Below are positions 7,075-16,223 of a stretch of DNA of 64,000 nucleotides, piece after piece; within the stretch, counting starts at the first letter, position 1, and the number at the start of each line of letters is the position of its first letter. The notes beneath the pieces are model-generated. The model was not told where the DNA came from and ran no database searches. It saw only the letters and a program-made list of their open reading frames with translations. Location: the NCBI RefSeq assembly GCF_002953255.1, contig NZ_CP026498.1:8932506-8996505 (forward strand). Reading direction: 5' to 3'. The position numbers were made by a program, and so were the translations under genes. The stretch comes from Streptomyces sp. CB01881. Lineage in GTDB: Bacteria; Actinomycetota; Actinomycetes; Streptomycetales; Streptomycetaceae.

Positions 7075-7328
7075 ACGACAACCGCGCCCCGATCGCGCCG
7101 GACGACCCCCGGATGCGGGCCTACACCGAGGTCCAGGTCATGGCTCTTCTCGCCGAACTCCACGAGCGGGGCAAGAAGTCGGGCATCGTCTGGCCCTCCG
7201 CCACCACCGACAGCATCGTGGACGGCCGCGTCCTCATCCGCTTCGGCAACGCGCCCGTCTCCACCCTCCTCAACCTGCTGAACCGCCTTCTCGACCACGA
7301 GAAGGCGGCCGAGCAGTGTCCGTCCTGA
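7071..7328 (+). CDS. Small soluble protein of unknown function
   Basis: An 85-residue protein from an ATG that overlaps the stop of the interrupted ATPase gene (ATGA). It is mainly helical and charged with a Gly/Trp-containing middle (KSGIVWPSATTD), and has no signal or membrane segment. Not recognised. Its 3' end overlaps the start of the next gene by 13 nt, so these two and the ATPase gene probably formed one translationally coupled operon. The group II intron sits between promoter and gene, so expression depends on splicing or readthrough. Confidence 0.65.
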   Translation: MNDNRAPIAPDDPRMRAYTEVQVMALLAELHERGKKSGIVWPSATTDSIVDGRVLIRFGNAPVSTLLNLLNRLLDHEKAAEQCPS

Positions 7329-7510
7329 CCCACCCCGGCGTCGCCCGCGCTCTCGTCGGCCTCGCCCTGTTCCTCCTCCTGCTCCTCGCCTTCGGGACCG
7401 TCGCCCTCGGCGCGGTGGCCACTCTGCGGATGCCCCGCCGCCCGGAGGGCGAGGACCTGGTGAACGCCCCCGCACAGGAGAACCGCCCGACCCGCGGCAA
7501 ACGTGCCTGA
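7316..7510 (+). CDS. Small single-pass membrane protein
   Basis: 64 residues from GTG 7316. One strongly hydrophobic segment (ALVGLALFLLLLLAFGTVALGA, about residues 11-32) is followed by a basic, Pro-rich tail, so the C-terminus is probably cytoplasmic. Function unknown. It overlaps the preceding gene by 13 nt and ends 12 nt before a terminator, making it the last gene of the operon. Confidence 0.6.
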   Translation: MSVLTHPGVARALVGLALFLLLLLAFGTVALGAVATLRMPRRPEGEDLVNAPAQENRPTRGKRA

Positions 7511-7521
7511 GAAGCACTGAA

Positions 7522-7548
7522 GCCGCCCGGCTCTCAGCACCGGGCGGC
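7522..7548. terminator. Hairpin terminator between convergent genes
   Basis: Perfect 9-bp stem GCCGCCCGG/CCGGGCGGC with a 9-nt loop, placed between the small membrane gene and the minus-strand gene ending at 7577. Confidence 0.8.
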
Positions 7549-7576
7549 CTCAACTGTCTTACGTCCGAGGTGCTTG

Positions 7577-8227
7577 CTACTCGGTCACCTTCAGGGCCAG
7601 CGTCCGGGCGCCGTACTCGGCCCCGGAGATCCGGTAGCTCACCTTCGTGTCGCCGAGCGGTGCGTACGCGGCCACGACGTAGAAGGCCTGGTACAGACCC
7701 TCCCCGTTCACGGTGATGGTGCGCTCGACCTCGCAGCGGGCGTCGTCGTCCCCCTCCCACACCATCTGGAGGACGCTCCCCGCCGTCAGCGTCCCCATCG
7801 CCGGGACCACCACCGTGACCTGGGCCATCCGCCCCAGGGCGAGCGCACCCTCCCACGCCCCCTCGACCAGCGGCGCCGGCATCAGGCGCTCCGCGTCGCT
7901 CACGGTGAGGCCGAACACCGCCCGGTCGTCGCCCCAGGTGGCCGTCACCTCCACCGCACCGGGCTCCTCGCCGGCGATGAGCTCCACGGCGGCGAACCCG
8001 TCCTCGTCGGCCTTGACCGTGACCGTCGCCCCGGCTGCCCCTGCCGCGCCGGCGAACGAAGCCGCTCCGGAGACCGTGAACGTCACCTCCGCGTCCGGCA
8101 CTGGCATCTCGTCGGTGAAGGCCCGCACCCTCAGCGCGTCCGGGAACCGCGAACCGACCGGCATCGTCCAGTCGTCGCCTCCGGTGATCTGCACCCTGTC
8201 CACGGTCGTCACCCTGCGCCACCCCAT
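7577..8227 (-). CDS. Ig-like-domain protein, unknown role
   Basis: 216 residues, all beta. The first half resembles a bacterial Ig-like (invasin Big-1 type) domain: an RVRAFTDEMPVPDAEVTFTV opening, then TVTVKADEDGFAAVEL and GAVEVTATWGD strands. The second half (from about residue 115) is another beta sandwich. No signal peptide, lipobox or sorting motif is visible from ATG 8227, so export is unproven; the protein could be cytoplasmic or part of a carried or secreted complex. It is transcribed alone, towards the terminator at 7522-7548. Family unassigned beyond the fold. Confidence 0.6.
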   Translation of the reverse strand: MGWRRVTTVDRVQITGGDDWTMPVGSRFPDALRVRAFTDEMPVPDAEVTFTVSGAASFAGAAGAAGATVTVKADEDGFAAVELIAGEEPGAVEVTATWGDDRAVFGLTVSDAERLMPAPLVEGAWEGALALGRMAQVTVVVPAMGTLTAGSVLQMVWEGDDDARCEVERTITVNGEGLYQAFYVVAAYAPLGDTKVSYRISGAEYGARTLALKVTE

Positions 8228-8349
8228 TCTGCTGCTGCCGGTTCCTGCCGTTGCGTACGGATCATTTCATCCGGCAGGCATCGGACTGTCCGTCAGATAC
8301 GCATATCGACCGGACGGGCGGGGTGGAGCGGAACGTTTCCAGCCACCCC

Positions 8350-8370
8350 GGGTGACTGAAACGATCACCC
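8350..8370. promoter_or_regulatory. Candidate operator (BldD-like inverted repeat)
   Basis: GGGTGA-N9-TCACCC upstream of the secreted beta-helix gene resembles the BldD-type pattern GTGA...TCACC. A -10-like CATAAT follows at 8378-8383. Match by eye only. Confidence 0.35.
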
Positions 8371-8487
8371 CTGCCCGCATAATGCTCACCAATGCTCCGC
8401 AGACGCTCCATCAGCGCAACCGCGGCTCTCGCAGCGCAAGCGGGCCGAGCGCGACCGGGCCTCTATCACCCCTGGGGGAAGCACACC

Positions 8488-11295
8488 GTGCGTCTTCGTC
8501 ATGCCGTCGGCCTGAGCGCCGCCGTGGTGTCCGCCGTCGTCGGGCTGCCGTTGCCCGCCGTCGCGGCCGAGCCGCCTGCCGTCCTGTATGTCAGGAGCAG
8601 CAACGGCTTCTGCACCGACAGTGGTCCGGGCACCGAGGCCAGGCCGTTCTGCACCATCCAGGCCGCTGCGGACAAGGTCCAGCCCGGGCAGACCGTGGAT
8701 GTCTTCCAGGGCGACTACCTGGAGGACGTGGTCGTCCGGCGGTCCGGCGAGCCCGGCAAGCCGATCACCTTCCGGGGCCGGGGCCGGGGGCGGCTCGGCA
8801 GGGCCGCGTTGCACAGCCAGCCGAGCATCGCCGGCCCGTCGCGGCTGCCGGTGCGGATATCGGGCCAGCACGACATCGTCTTCTCCGGCTTCGAGGTGAA
8901 GGGCTTCGAGCTCGACAACGTCAGCCGGGTCGAGCTCTCGGGCAACTGGATCGGGAAGTCGGACAGTGAGACCGTCCGGCCTGGTGTCAGTGTCACGGGT
9001 CCGAGCGAGCAGGTCACGGTCGAGCGGTCGGTCTTCCACGAAACCACGGGTGGTGGCGTGAAGCTCGGCGCGGGCGTCACCGGGACGAGGATCTCCGGGA
9101 ACGACTTCGCGACGGTCTTCGGCGCGCCCGCCGTCTCCGTGACCGACGCGCCCGGCACGCTGATCACCAGCAACACCGTGCACTGGCAGTGGTCGACCGC
9201 GATCGCCATCGACCTGGCCGGCGCCTCCGATCACGCGACGATCGCCAACAACCTCGTGACCATGGGAACGGTCCAGGTGTCCGCCGCTTCGACGGCTGGG
9301 ACCAGTGTCGACTACAACAGTGTGAGCTCGGCCTCGCCGGGGGACCTCTATCCCGCTTACAAGTGGGCCGACGTCTCGTACATGCGGGCCGCGGACCTGA
9401 CTGCCGCGACGGGGCAGGGCAAGCACGATGGCGGCGCCTCCGTCCAGTTCGACAGTGCCTACTGGCCGCTGTCCGTCCCCCTGGTGAATCTCTTCGGCGC
9501 CGGCCACGGCTCAACCGACTCCGCCGATCCGCAGGCTCCCGGCGTACCCGCCACCGACCTGCTCGGGCACGGCGCCGTCGACCACCCGGACGTCGCCAAC
9601 ACCGGCCCGGCCGGCAGCTTCCGCGACCGCGGGGCGTACGAGATCGTCGGCCTCGACGACGTGCGGCTGGAAGCCAAGGGCACCGTGTACGAGCCCCCGA
9701 CCGGCCCCGCCCCGTTCACTGTCGAGCTGAAGGCCACCGCCACCAACACCTGGCCGACGAAGCTCGCCTACACCTTCGACTTCGGCGACGGCACCGCGCC
9801 GGTCACCACGGCCGATGCGACGGTCCGCCACACCTACACCACCCCGGCCGAGTACCACCCGCAGGTCACCGTCACCGACGACCGCGGAGGCAGGGTCACC
9901 GACCGGCTGGAGTGGCCGGTGCGGGTGGGCGAGGACAAGCCGCTGACCGCCAGCCTCACGGTGGCCGCGGACAGCGGACGCGACCCGCTCGCCGTCACGG
10001 CGGACGTCACCGCGACGGCGAGCAGCCCGTGGCCGATCTCGAACCTCTCCTACGACTTCGGCGACGGCACGGCCCAGCCGGTCGACGGCTACGGCCCCGC
10101 CCACCACGTGTACGCCAGGCCCGGCACGTACACCGTGAAGGGCACCGTGACCGACGCGTCCGGTGCCACCGTGACCAGCACCGGCCAGGTCACCGTCGCC
10201 TACACCCCGTCCGGCTTCACCGCGATCGCGCCGACCCGCATCCTGGACTCCCGCGAGCCCGGGAGCCGCTACCCGCGCCTCGGTCCCGGCGAGACCATGG
10301 ACCTCTACGTCCGCGGCCGCAGCACCGGCGCGACCGACATCGTGCCGCCCGGCGCCACGGCCGTCGTGCTGAACCTGACCGCCACCGGGGGCACCGCCAA
10401 CAGCCACCTGGACGTCTACCCGTCCCACCTCGCCCGGTCGGCCACCTCGAACGTCAACTTCGGCCCCGGCCAGGACGTCGCCAACCTGGTGACGGTCCCG
10501 ATCGGCCCCGACGGGCTGGTGGTGGTCCGCAACAACGCGGGCTACGTCCACACCGTCGCCGACGTCCTGGGCTACTTCAAGGGCGACAGCCCCGACCGCT
10601 TCACCTCCGTCGCCCCGGCCCGGCTGCTCGACACCCGGAGCGACGACAGCGCGCTCGGCCAGGGCGCCACCCGCCGGCTGAAGGTGGCCGGGGCCGGCGG
10701 CGTCCCGGCCAACGCCACCTCGGTGGTGCTCAACGTGACGGCCACGGAGTCCACCTCCACCGGCTTCTTCACGGTCTACCCGGCGGGCACCGCGCGCCCC
10801 GCCGCGGGTTCCAACCTCAACACCGTCCCGGGCCGGAACATCCCCAACCAGGTGGTGGTCCCGCTGGGGGCGGACGGCAGCGTCGAGCTGTACAACCGGG
10901 CCGGCCGTTCGCACGCCGTGGTGGACGTCTTCGGCTACTACAGCCCGGACGGCAAGGGCCTGTTCACCCCCGTCACGCCCACCCGGCTGCTCGACTCGCG
11001 CGACGGGTCTCCGTTCGGCCCGGGCTCGGTCCGCACGGTGGGCGGCGTCCCGGCCGGCGCGACCGCCGCGGCCGTCAACCTGACCGCGACCGAGACCACG
11101 ACGCCCACCCACCTCACGGCCTGGGCCGGCGGCAGCGCCCGCCCAGGCACCAGCAACCTCAACGCCACCCCCGGGCTGGACGTCCCCAACCACACCACGA
11201 TCCCGGTCGACGCCCAGGGCCGGTTCGACCTCGCCAACAACGCCGGGACGACGCACGTCGTCGCGGACCTCTTCGGCTACTACCGGAACCAGTAG
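8488..11295 (+). CDS. Secreted beta-helix / PKD / APTR-LDTR repeat protein
   Basis: From GTG 8488 (GGGGGA 10 nt upstream) the 935-residue product begins with a standard Sec signal peptide (hydrophobic stretch ending PAVAA). ATG 8392 would put 32 non-signal residues in front and is rejected. Order: right-handed parallel beta-helix (about residues 30-370, IQAAADKVQPGQTVDVFQGDY at its start), two PKD domains with YTFDFGDGT and YDFGDGT, then three tandem beta domains that each open with A-P-T/A-R-x-L-D-(S/T)-R and close with a VADVxGYF-type strand. Likely extracellular, binding or processing polysaccharide. The same repeats make up the next gene. Confidence 0.8.
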   Translation: MRLRHAVGLSAAVVSAVVGLPLPAVAAEPPAVLYVRSSNGFCTDSGPGTEARPFCTIQAAADKVQPGQTVDVFQGDYLEDVVVRRSGEPGKPITFRGRGRGRLGRAALHSQPSIAGPSRLPVRISGQHDIVFSGFEVKGFELDNVSRVELSGNWIGKSDSETVRPGVSVTGPSEQVTVERSVFHETTGGGVKLGAGVTGTRISGNDFATVFGAPAVSVTDAPGTLITSNTVHWQWSTAIAIDLAGASDHATIANNLVTMGTVQVSAASTAGTSVDYNSVSSASPGDLYPAYKWADVSYMRAADLTAATGQGKHDGGASVQFDSAYWPLSVPLVNLFGAGHGSTDSADPQAPGVPATDLLGHGAVDHPDVANTGPAGSFRDRGAYEIVGLDDVRLEAKGTVYEPPTGPAPFTVELKATATNTWPTKLAYTFDFGDGTAPVTTADATVRHTYTTPAEYHPQVTVTDDRGGRVTDRLEWPVRVGEDKPLTASLTVAADSGRDPLAVTADVTATASSPWPISNLSYDFGDGTAQPVDGYGPAHHVYARPGTYTVKGTVTDASGATVTSTGQVTVAYTPSGFTAIAPTRILDSREPGSRYPRLGPGETMDLYVRGRSTGATDIVPPGATAVVLNLTATGGTANSHLDVYPSHLARSATSNVNFGPGQDVANLVTVPIGPDGLVVVRNNAGYVHTVADVLGYFKGDSPDRFTSVAPARLLDTRSDDSALGQGATRRLKVAGAGGVPANATSVVLNVTATESTSTGFFTVYPAGTARPAAGSNLNTVPGRNIPNQVVVPLGADGSVELYNRAGRSHAVVDVFGYYSPDGKGLFTPVTPTRLLDSRDGSPFGPGSVRTVGGVPAGATAAAVNLTATETTTPTHLTAWAGGSARPGTSNLNATPGLDVPNHTTIPVDAQGRFDLANNAGTTHVVADLFGYYRNQ

Positions 11296-11314
11296 CCGCC
11301 CGGCCGCACGGCGG

Positions 11315-11356
11315 CCCGAGGCCCGGCACCCCGTCCACGGGGTGCCGGCCCTCGGG
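11315..11356 (+). terminator. Terminator after beta-helix gene
   Basis: 19-nt arms (11315-11333 and 11338-11356) pair with one mismatch around a TCCA loop. Confidence 0.75.
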
Positions 11357-11519
11357 CGTTGCGGGGCGTTGCGGGTTGTTCCGGGTCGTTGCCGGGTCCG
11401 TGAGGCCGCCCGCAAAAACTTTCGGACCGACCTGCAACCCGGCCCGGGGCCGGACGTCCTAGGAATGCCGGAGCGTCCGGAACTGCCAGTCCAGCAGCAT
11501 TACTTGGGGGGAACCAAGC

Positions 11520-12767
11520 ATGCGCGCCCGCAACACGACCACCTTCGCCGTCCTCACGGCCCTCGCCCTGACCGTTCCCGTTCTGGCCGTCTCGCCGGCC
11601 GTCGCAGCCCCGACCGCGGCGTCGGGCTGGTCCGACAGCGTCACCGACGCGGGCGGCTTCGTGGGCATGGCCCCGACCCGGATGCTGGACACCCGGACCG
11701 ACAACACGCCCAACCACTCGCCCCGCACGCCGATCGGCCCCGGTGAGCACTACGTCGCCCTGCTGCAGGGCGACGTGATCCCGCACGGGGCGACGGCCGT
11801 GGTGGTCAACGTGACCGCCACCAACCAGACCGCCACGGGCTACCTCACGCTCGGAGGCGGCGTGCCCGCGGGCGGCGGAGCGCCCGAAACCTCCAGTCTG
11901 AACTTCATCCCCGGCCAGACGATCTCCAACCTGGTCACGGTCGCGCTCGGTCAGGGCACGGGCCGGCCCACGGTCGACATCTTCAACAGCGCCGGGAGGA
12001 CCGACGTCATCCTCGACGTGGTCGGCTACTACCAGCCCGGCGCGGGCGACGAGTTCGCCCCGCTGACCCCGACCCGGGTCACCGACACCCGGACCGACAG
12101 CGCCGGTCCGATCGGAGGCCGCACGACCCGCTCGATCAAGGTCGCCCGCCCCGAACTCGGCACCGCGGACGCCCGCGCGGTGGTCCTCAGCGTCACCGCC
12201 ACCGAGAGCACCGCGGACACCTTCGTGACGGTCTACCCCGGCGGTACGGCGCGCCCGGCCGAGGGCTCGAACATCAACGTCCCGATCCGGCGCAGCACCC
12301 CGAACCAGGTGGTGGTGCCGGTCGGCGAGGACGGGCGGATCAACATCTACAACAACGCCGGCGCGGTGAACGTCGTCGTCGACGTCGTCGGCTACTACGG
12401 TCCCTCGGGCACCGGCCTGTTCCGCGCCCTCAAGCAGCCCGTCCGGCAGTTCGACAGCCGCGTCGCCGGCCGCGCGCTCGGCTACTACGAGACGAGGCGG
12501 ATCGCGGTCCTCTCGTCGGACGGCTCCACCCCCGACGTCGTGGCCGTCGAGACCAACGTCACGGCCACCAACGTCTCCACCCCCGGCCACCTCACGGTGT
12601 ACCCGGGCCCGAACCGGCCGGACACCTCCAACCTCAACGTCGAGCCGGCGACGACCTCGGCCAACTCGGTGACCACCGGGCTGAACGGGGGCACCTTCTC
12701 CGTCTTCAACGCCGGCGGCCCGCTCGACCTGATCACCGACCTGACCGGCTTCTTCACCACCGGCTGA
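11520..12767 (+). CDS. Secreted protein of three APTR-LDTR repeats
   Basis: 415 residues, ATG after a GGGGGGA site, with a Sec signal peptide (cleavage near SPAVAAP, residue 30). The mature part is three copies of the roughly 115-residue beta domain found at the C-terminus of the preceding gene: MAPTRMLDTR, LTPTRVTDTR and LKQPVRQFDSR starts, each with an A-x-A-V-V-x-N-V-T-A-T strand and a DVVGYY or DLTGFF end. No catalytic motif is evident, so it is a candidate structural or carbohydrate-binding wall protein. Same strand as the previous gene but with its own upstream gap and terminator, so probably a separate unit. Confidence 0.75.
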   Translation: MRARNTTTFAVLTALALTVPVLAVSPAVAAPTAASGWSDSVTDAGGFVGMAPTRMLDTRTDNTPNHSPRTPIGPGEHYVALLQGDVIPHGATAVVVNVTATNQTATGYLTLGGGVPAGGGAPETSSLNFIPGQTISNLVTVALGQGTGRPTVDIFNSAGRTDVILDVVGYYQPGAGDEFAPLTPTRVTDTRTDSAGPIGGRTTRSIKVARPELGTADARAVVLSVTATESTADTFVTVYPGGTARPAEGSNINVPIRRSTPNQVVVPVGEDGRINIYNNAGAVNVVVDVVGYYGPSGTGLFRALKQPVRQFDSRVAGRALGYYETRRIAVLSSDGSTPDVVAVETNVTATNVSTPGHLTVYPGPNRPDTSNLNVEPATTSANSVTTGLNGGTFSVFNAGGPLDLITDLTGFFTTG

Positions 12768-12781
12768 CCCCCAGGGCGAAA

Positions 12782-12807
12782 GGCCTCCCCGACCGGCCGG
12801 GGAGGCC
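12782..12807. terminator. Bidirectional terminator
   Basis: Perfect 10-bp stem GGCCTCCCCG/CGGGGAGGCC between converging genes ending at 12767 and 12814. Confidence 0.8.
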
Positions 12808-12813
12808 GCGCGG

Positions 12814-13398
12814 TCAGAGCCCCTGCGGGTGCTTGGAGAGCCAGTCCGCGTGCCGCTCGCGGAGCCGGTCGCGCTCCTCCGTGCTCGTGAGCAGGACGTC
12901 GGCGCCGCCGTCGTACGGGTGGTGGATGCGCTCCAACTCCGTGTCGGTGATCAGTACATCGGCGGCCACGTCGTTGGCCACGGCGCGCAGCAGTCCGTCC
13001 AGGCAGCCGCGCTGCCAGGCGCGCCGGACGGCGTAGAGGTGCTGGTAGGTGCGGAACTTCGGGTTCGGGTCGTCGCTCATGAGCAGGGTCTGCCAGTAGC
13101 CCGCGCGTGGCCGGTGCCGTGGCGCGTCGGGCCCGGTCGTCCACTTGGAAGTGACGACGTGGACGTCCCGCCCGGCGAACAGCTCGTCCAGGACGGTGTT
13201 GTAGCGCTCCAGGACGATGGCGTACTCGCCCTCGTCGCCGGGGTAGCGCTTCGACTTCGGCAGGCTGTGGAAGCGCACCCACACCTCCCAGTACGGGTTG
13301 CTGACCATGTGCCCGACCGGCGGGCTGGCGGGCCAGCGGCTCTGCCAGAGCGCGGTCAGCTCCGGCTGCGCGTCGCGGACCAGCCGCGGGAGGCTCAC
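12814..13398 (-). CDS. DUF3885-like protein
   Basis: 194 residues from GTG 13398. Features: ALWQSRWPASPPVGHM near the N-terminus, a WVRFHSLPKSKRY block, then YAIVLERYNTVLDELFAG and a C-terminal acidic/His segment (YDGGADVLL). These match my recollection of the DUF3885 family, whose function is unknown. Soluble, with no signal or membrane segment. Single-gene unit, converging on the repeat-protein gene and divergent from the sigma factor gene. Confidence 0.6.
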   Translation of the reverse strand: MSLPRLVRDAQPELTALWQSRWPASPPVGHMVSNPYWEVWVRFHSLPKSKRYPGDEGEYAIVLERYNTVLDELFAGRDVHVVTSKWTTGPDAPRHRPRAGYWQTLLMSDDPNPKFRTYQHLYAVRRAWQRGCLDGLLRAVANDVAADVLITDTELERIHHPYDGGADVLLTSTEERDRLRERHADWLSKHPQGL

Positions 13399-13589
13399 GC
13401 CGCCGGCCCGGTGGCCGCGTCGACGGTGGGACGGAACGGGTCGTTGTTCATCCGGGGAGTCTAGGGCGCTTCCGGCAGTGCCCGGGCCCGCCCGGTCGGC
13501 GGGGCCAGACCCGGGGCCGGAGGCGCACCCGTCCCGAATCCTCGTCAGGGGGCTGCCACATGAGCACGGGTCAACGGCGTTAAAGGGTT

Positions 13590-14174
13590 ATGAGTCAAAC
13601 ACCGAGTGCGGACACACCGGCCGAGCCGGCGCCGCCCGACTTCCCGGCGTTCGTGGTGTCCCGGGGCCGGCACCTGCAGCGGACCGCCTTCCTGCTCACC
13701 GGCGGCGACGCCCACCTGGCCGAGGACCTCGTCCAGGAGGCGCTCGGCCGCGTCTTCATGAAGTGGCGCAAGGTCTCCCGCCTCGACAACCCGAGCGGGT
13801 ACGCGCAGACCGTCCTGGTCAACACCTTCCTGTCGTACCGCAGGAAGCGCAGCAGCTCCGAGCGGGTCACCGACAGCGTGCCCGAGACCGCCGTGGACGG
13901 TCCCGACCCGGCGCTGCGGCTGACGCTGCTGAGGGCGCTCGGCGAGATACCGGCGCAGGACCGGGCCGTGCTGGTGCTGCGGTTCTGGGAGGACCGCAGC
14001 GTCGAGGAGACGGCCGCCGCACTGCGTCTGAGCAGCACGGCCGTCCGCTCGCGCAGCAGCCGGGCGCTGGCCCGGATGCGCGCCGCGCTCGGCACCGACC
14101 TCGCCACGGCCGGGCCCGGCCGGGAACCGAACGCTCCGACCAGTGAGAAGGCGGTTGTTCGCCATGACCTTTGA
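13590..14174 (+). CDS. SigE-family ECF RNA polymerase sigma factor
   Basis: 194 residues. Sigma region 2 spans FVVSRGRHLQRTAFLLTGGDAHLAEDLVQEALGRVFMKW (about 25-65), with the aromatic and acidic residues of the core-binding helix. Region 4 has SVEETAAALRLSSTAVRSRSSRALARMR (about 135-162). The layout is that of the actinobacterial SigE/SigL-like ECF subgroup with no C-terminal extension domain. It overlaps the next gene by 11 nt; that gene is a membrane protein and the natural candidate for its anti-sigma partner. Target promoters cannot be read from this window. Confidence 0.85.
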   Translation: MSQTPSADTPAEPAPPDFPAFVVSRGRHLQRTAFLLTGGDAHLAEDLVQEALGRVFMKWRKVSRLDNPSGYAQTVLVNTFLSYRRKRSSSERVTDSVPETAVDGPDPALRLTLLRALGEIPAQDRAVLVLRFWEDRSVEETAAALRLSSTAVRSRSSRALARMRAALGTDLATAGPGREPNAPTSEKAVVRHDL

Positions 14175-15375
14175 GGACGATTTCGCCGTGACCCTGCGCG
14201 CCGCGGCGGACCTGGCGCCGGACCCGGCCCTGTACCGGCTCGTCGCCGACGCCGAGCGGCGCGCCCGGGTCCGGCGCAGCCGGCGGCTGGCGGCCGTGGC
14301 CGGCGGGCTGGCCGTCGTGGTCCTGGTCGTCGGGAGCTTCGCGGCCTTCGGCGGCGGCGTCGGGGCGGACGACGTCCGCCCGGCCACCGAGCCGGTGCGG
14401 CCGATGACCTCCGCAGAGGTGGTGGAGCTGGTCACCTCGCTCCTGCCGCAGGGCAAGGTCAGGTTCGAGCGCGTCGAGACGCCCGGTGTGCCCGGTCCCA
14501 CCGGCGACAGGTACCGGACCGACGGCGGGCTCTACCTCGACGACGGCAAGGGGGAGAGCATCATCCACTACACCGTCGACCGTACCGAGCTGACCCCGGA
14601 CGCCGCCGCCGTCTGCATGGACTCGTTCAGCACGCCGCAGGACTCCTGCGAGCGCACGACGGGCTCGGACGGCTCCGCGCTGGTGATCGACAAGTTGCGG
14701 GACAGGTCGGACGAACGCCTCCGCGAGTGGCGCGCGACCTGGGCGTCGGCGGACGGCCGGCGTGTGCAGGTCTTCGAGTACAACGGGCAGCGGGAGAACA
14801 CCAACCGGGAGAACCCGCCGCTCGACGCCGACCAGCTGCGCGCCCTGGTCACCGCGCCGGCCTGGGACCGGGTCTTCGACGCGCTGCCGGCCCGGGAGAA
14901 CCCGCCCAAGCCGCCGACCCCGGAGCCGGGCCCGAAGGCCGAGGAGCTGCTCGCGAAGCTCGTCCCGCTGCTTCCGCAGGGCGCGGTGCCGTCCGGGCAG
15001 GACGGTAAGAGCGACCCGCACCTCACGGTGACGTACGAGGGCCGCACCAGCATGCTCACGTTGAACGTCACCCAGCCGGGCAAGCGGGGGCAGCAGGACA
15101 AGGAGTACGCCGGGTCGCCGGGCTCGGCCGGACCGCTGGCGGTGCGGGAGCAGCGGGCCGACGGCAGCCTGGTCGTCACCAACAGCTTCGGGAACGGCAA
15201 GACGGCGACCGAACCGCTCCTGCACTGGTCGGCGGCGGTCTACTACGCGGACGGCCGGAAGATCGAGATCTTCGAGCAGAACGGCGAGAACGGCTACACC
15301 GCCCGGCCCGGCCAGCCCGCGCTCAGCCTCGAACAGCTCAAGGCGATCGTCACCGCCCCCTCCTGGCGTTCCTGA
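14164..15375 (+). CDS. Membrane-anchored putative anti-sigma/regulatory partner
   Basis: 403 residues from ATG 14164 (overlapping the sigma stop); GTG 14143 is an alternative. Cytoplasmic N-terminus of about 45 residues with an Arg-rich stretch, one membrane helix (LAAVAGGLAVVVLVVGSFAAFGG, about 43-65), then a long extracytoplasmic part containing two related halves: EVVELVTSLLPQGKVRFE and ELLAKLVPLLPQGAVPS open them, and each ends with a LRALVTAPAW or LKAIVTAPSW motif. No zinc anti-sigma HxxxCxxC motif is present, so if it is the anti-sigma factor it is of another type. The position in an overlapping pair is the main evidence for the role. Confidence 0.65.
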   Translation: MTFEDDFAVTLRAAADLAPDPALYRLVADAERRARVRRSRRLAAVAGGLAVVVLVVGSFAAFGGGVGADDVRPATEPVRPMTSAEVVELVTSLLPQGKVRFERVETPGVPGPTGDRYRTDGGLYLDDGKGESIIHYTVDRTELTPDAAAVCMDSFSTPQDSCERTTGSDGSALVIDKLRDRSDERLREWRATWASADGRRVQVFEYNGQRENTNRENPPLDADQLRALVTAPAWDRVFDALPARENPPKPPTPEPGPKAEELLAKLVPLLPQGAVPSGQDGKSDPHLTVTYEGRTSMLTLNVTQPGKRGQQDKEYAGSPGSAGPLAVREQRADGSLVVTNSFGNGKTATEPLLHWSAAVYYADGRKIEIFEQNGENGYTARPGQPALSLEQLKAIVTAPSWRS

Positions 15376-15382
15376 GCCCGTG

Positions 15383-15421
15383 GGCCTCGCGCCGCCGCTC
15401 AGGGGACGGCGGCGCGGGGCC
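15383..15421. terminator. Bidirectional terminator
   Basis: 14-bp stem GGCCTCGCGCCGCC/GGCGGCGCGGGGCC with one wobble, between convergent genes. Confidence 0.75.
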
Positions 15422-16122
15422 TACCGTCCGTCGCCCGCGAGCGCCGCCCCGACGGCGGCCTCGGCGTGCAGGCGGGCCGTCGGGAAGAGCGGGACGGGGC
15501 TGTCCCCGACGCCGACCAGCAGCTCGATCTCGGTGCAGCCGAGGATCACGCCCTCGGCGCCGGCGGCGACCAGCTCCTCGATCACCTGCCGGTATCCGGC
15601 GCGCGACTCCTCGCGGACGACGCCCAGGCAGAGCTCCTCGTAGATGACCCGGTGGACGAGGGCGCGTCCGGCCGCGTCGGGGACGAGGACGGTGAGGCCG
15701 TGCGCCTCCAGCCGGCCGCGGTAGAAGTCCTGTTCCATCGTGAACGCCGTTCCCAGCAGGCCGACCCGGCGCAGGCCGGCGGCCCGGACGGCGTCGGCGG
15801 TCGCGTCGGCGAGGTGGAGCAGCGGGACGGAGACGGCCGCCTCGACCTGGTCGGCCACCCGGTGCATGGTGTTGGTGCAGATCAGCAGCAGTTCGGCGCC
15901 GGCCGCCTCCAGCGAGCTCGCCGCGTCGGCGAGGAGCTCGCCGGCCTCCGTCCAACGGCCCTCCGCCTGGAGGCGTTCGACGGCGGCGAAGTCGACGGAG
16001 TAGAGCACCAGCCGGGCGGAGTGCAGGCCGCCGAGGCGCTCGCGGGTGAGCTGGTTGAGCGTCCGGTAGTACTCGGCGGTGGACTCCCAGCTCATGCCGC
16101 CGATCAGGCCCAGTGTCTTCAT
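15421..16122 (-). CDS. Aspartate/glutamate racemase family protein
   Basis: 233 residues from ATG 16122, giving the canonical start MKTLGLIGGMSWEST. The two catalytic cysteines sit in LICTNTMH (about residue 83) and LGCTEIEL (about residue 195), and the family length of about 230 fits. Known reaction: cofactor-independent racemisation of Asp, Glu or related amino acids, here probably cytoplasmic. Longer in-frame starts add low-complexity residues and are rejected. Divergent from the phosphotransferase gene across a short AT-richer promoter region. Confidence 0.9.
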   Translation of the reverse strand: MKTLGLIGGMSWESTAEYYRTLNQLTRERLGGLHSARLVLYSVDFAAVERLQAEGRWTEAGELLADAASSLEAAGAELLLICTNTMHRVADQVEAAVSVPLLHLADATADAVRAAGLRRVGLLGTAFTMEQDFYRGRLEAHGLTVLVPDAAGRALVHRVIYEELCLGVVREESRAGYRQVIEELVAAGAEGVILGCTEIELLVGVGDSPVPLFPTARLHAEAAVGAALAGDGR

Positions 16123-16163
16123 GGGCACATATAAACACTTCCTTGATGGACGAGTAAAGCCAT

Positions 16164-16174
16164 AAGGATTCCTT
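16164..16174. promoter_or_regulatory. Short palindrome in divergent promoter
   Basis: AAGGATTCCTT lies between the racemase and phosphotransferase starts, in the only AT-rich stretch nearby, next to a TATGCT -10-like box at 16183-16188. Confidence 0.3.
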
Positions 16175-16223
16175 TTAGCCTCTATGCTGTCCTCCGCTTC
16201 GAGCACGAGGGGGAGAGCGGCGC

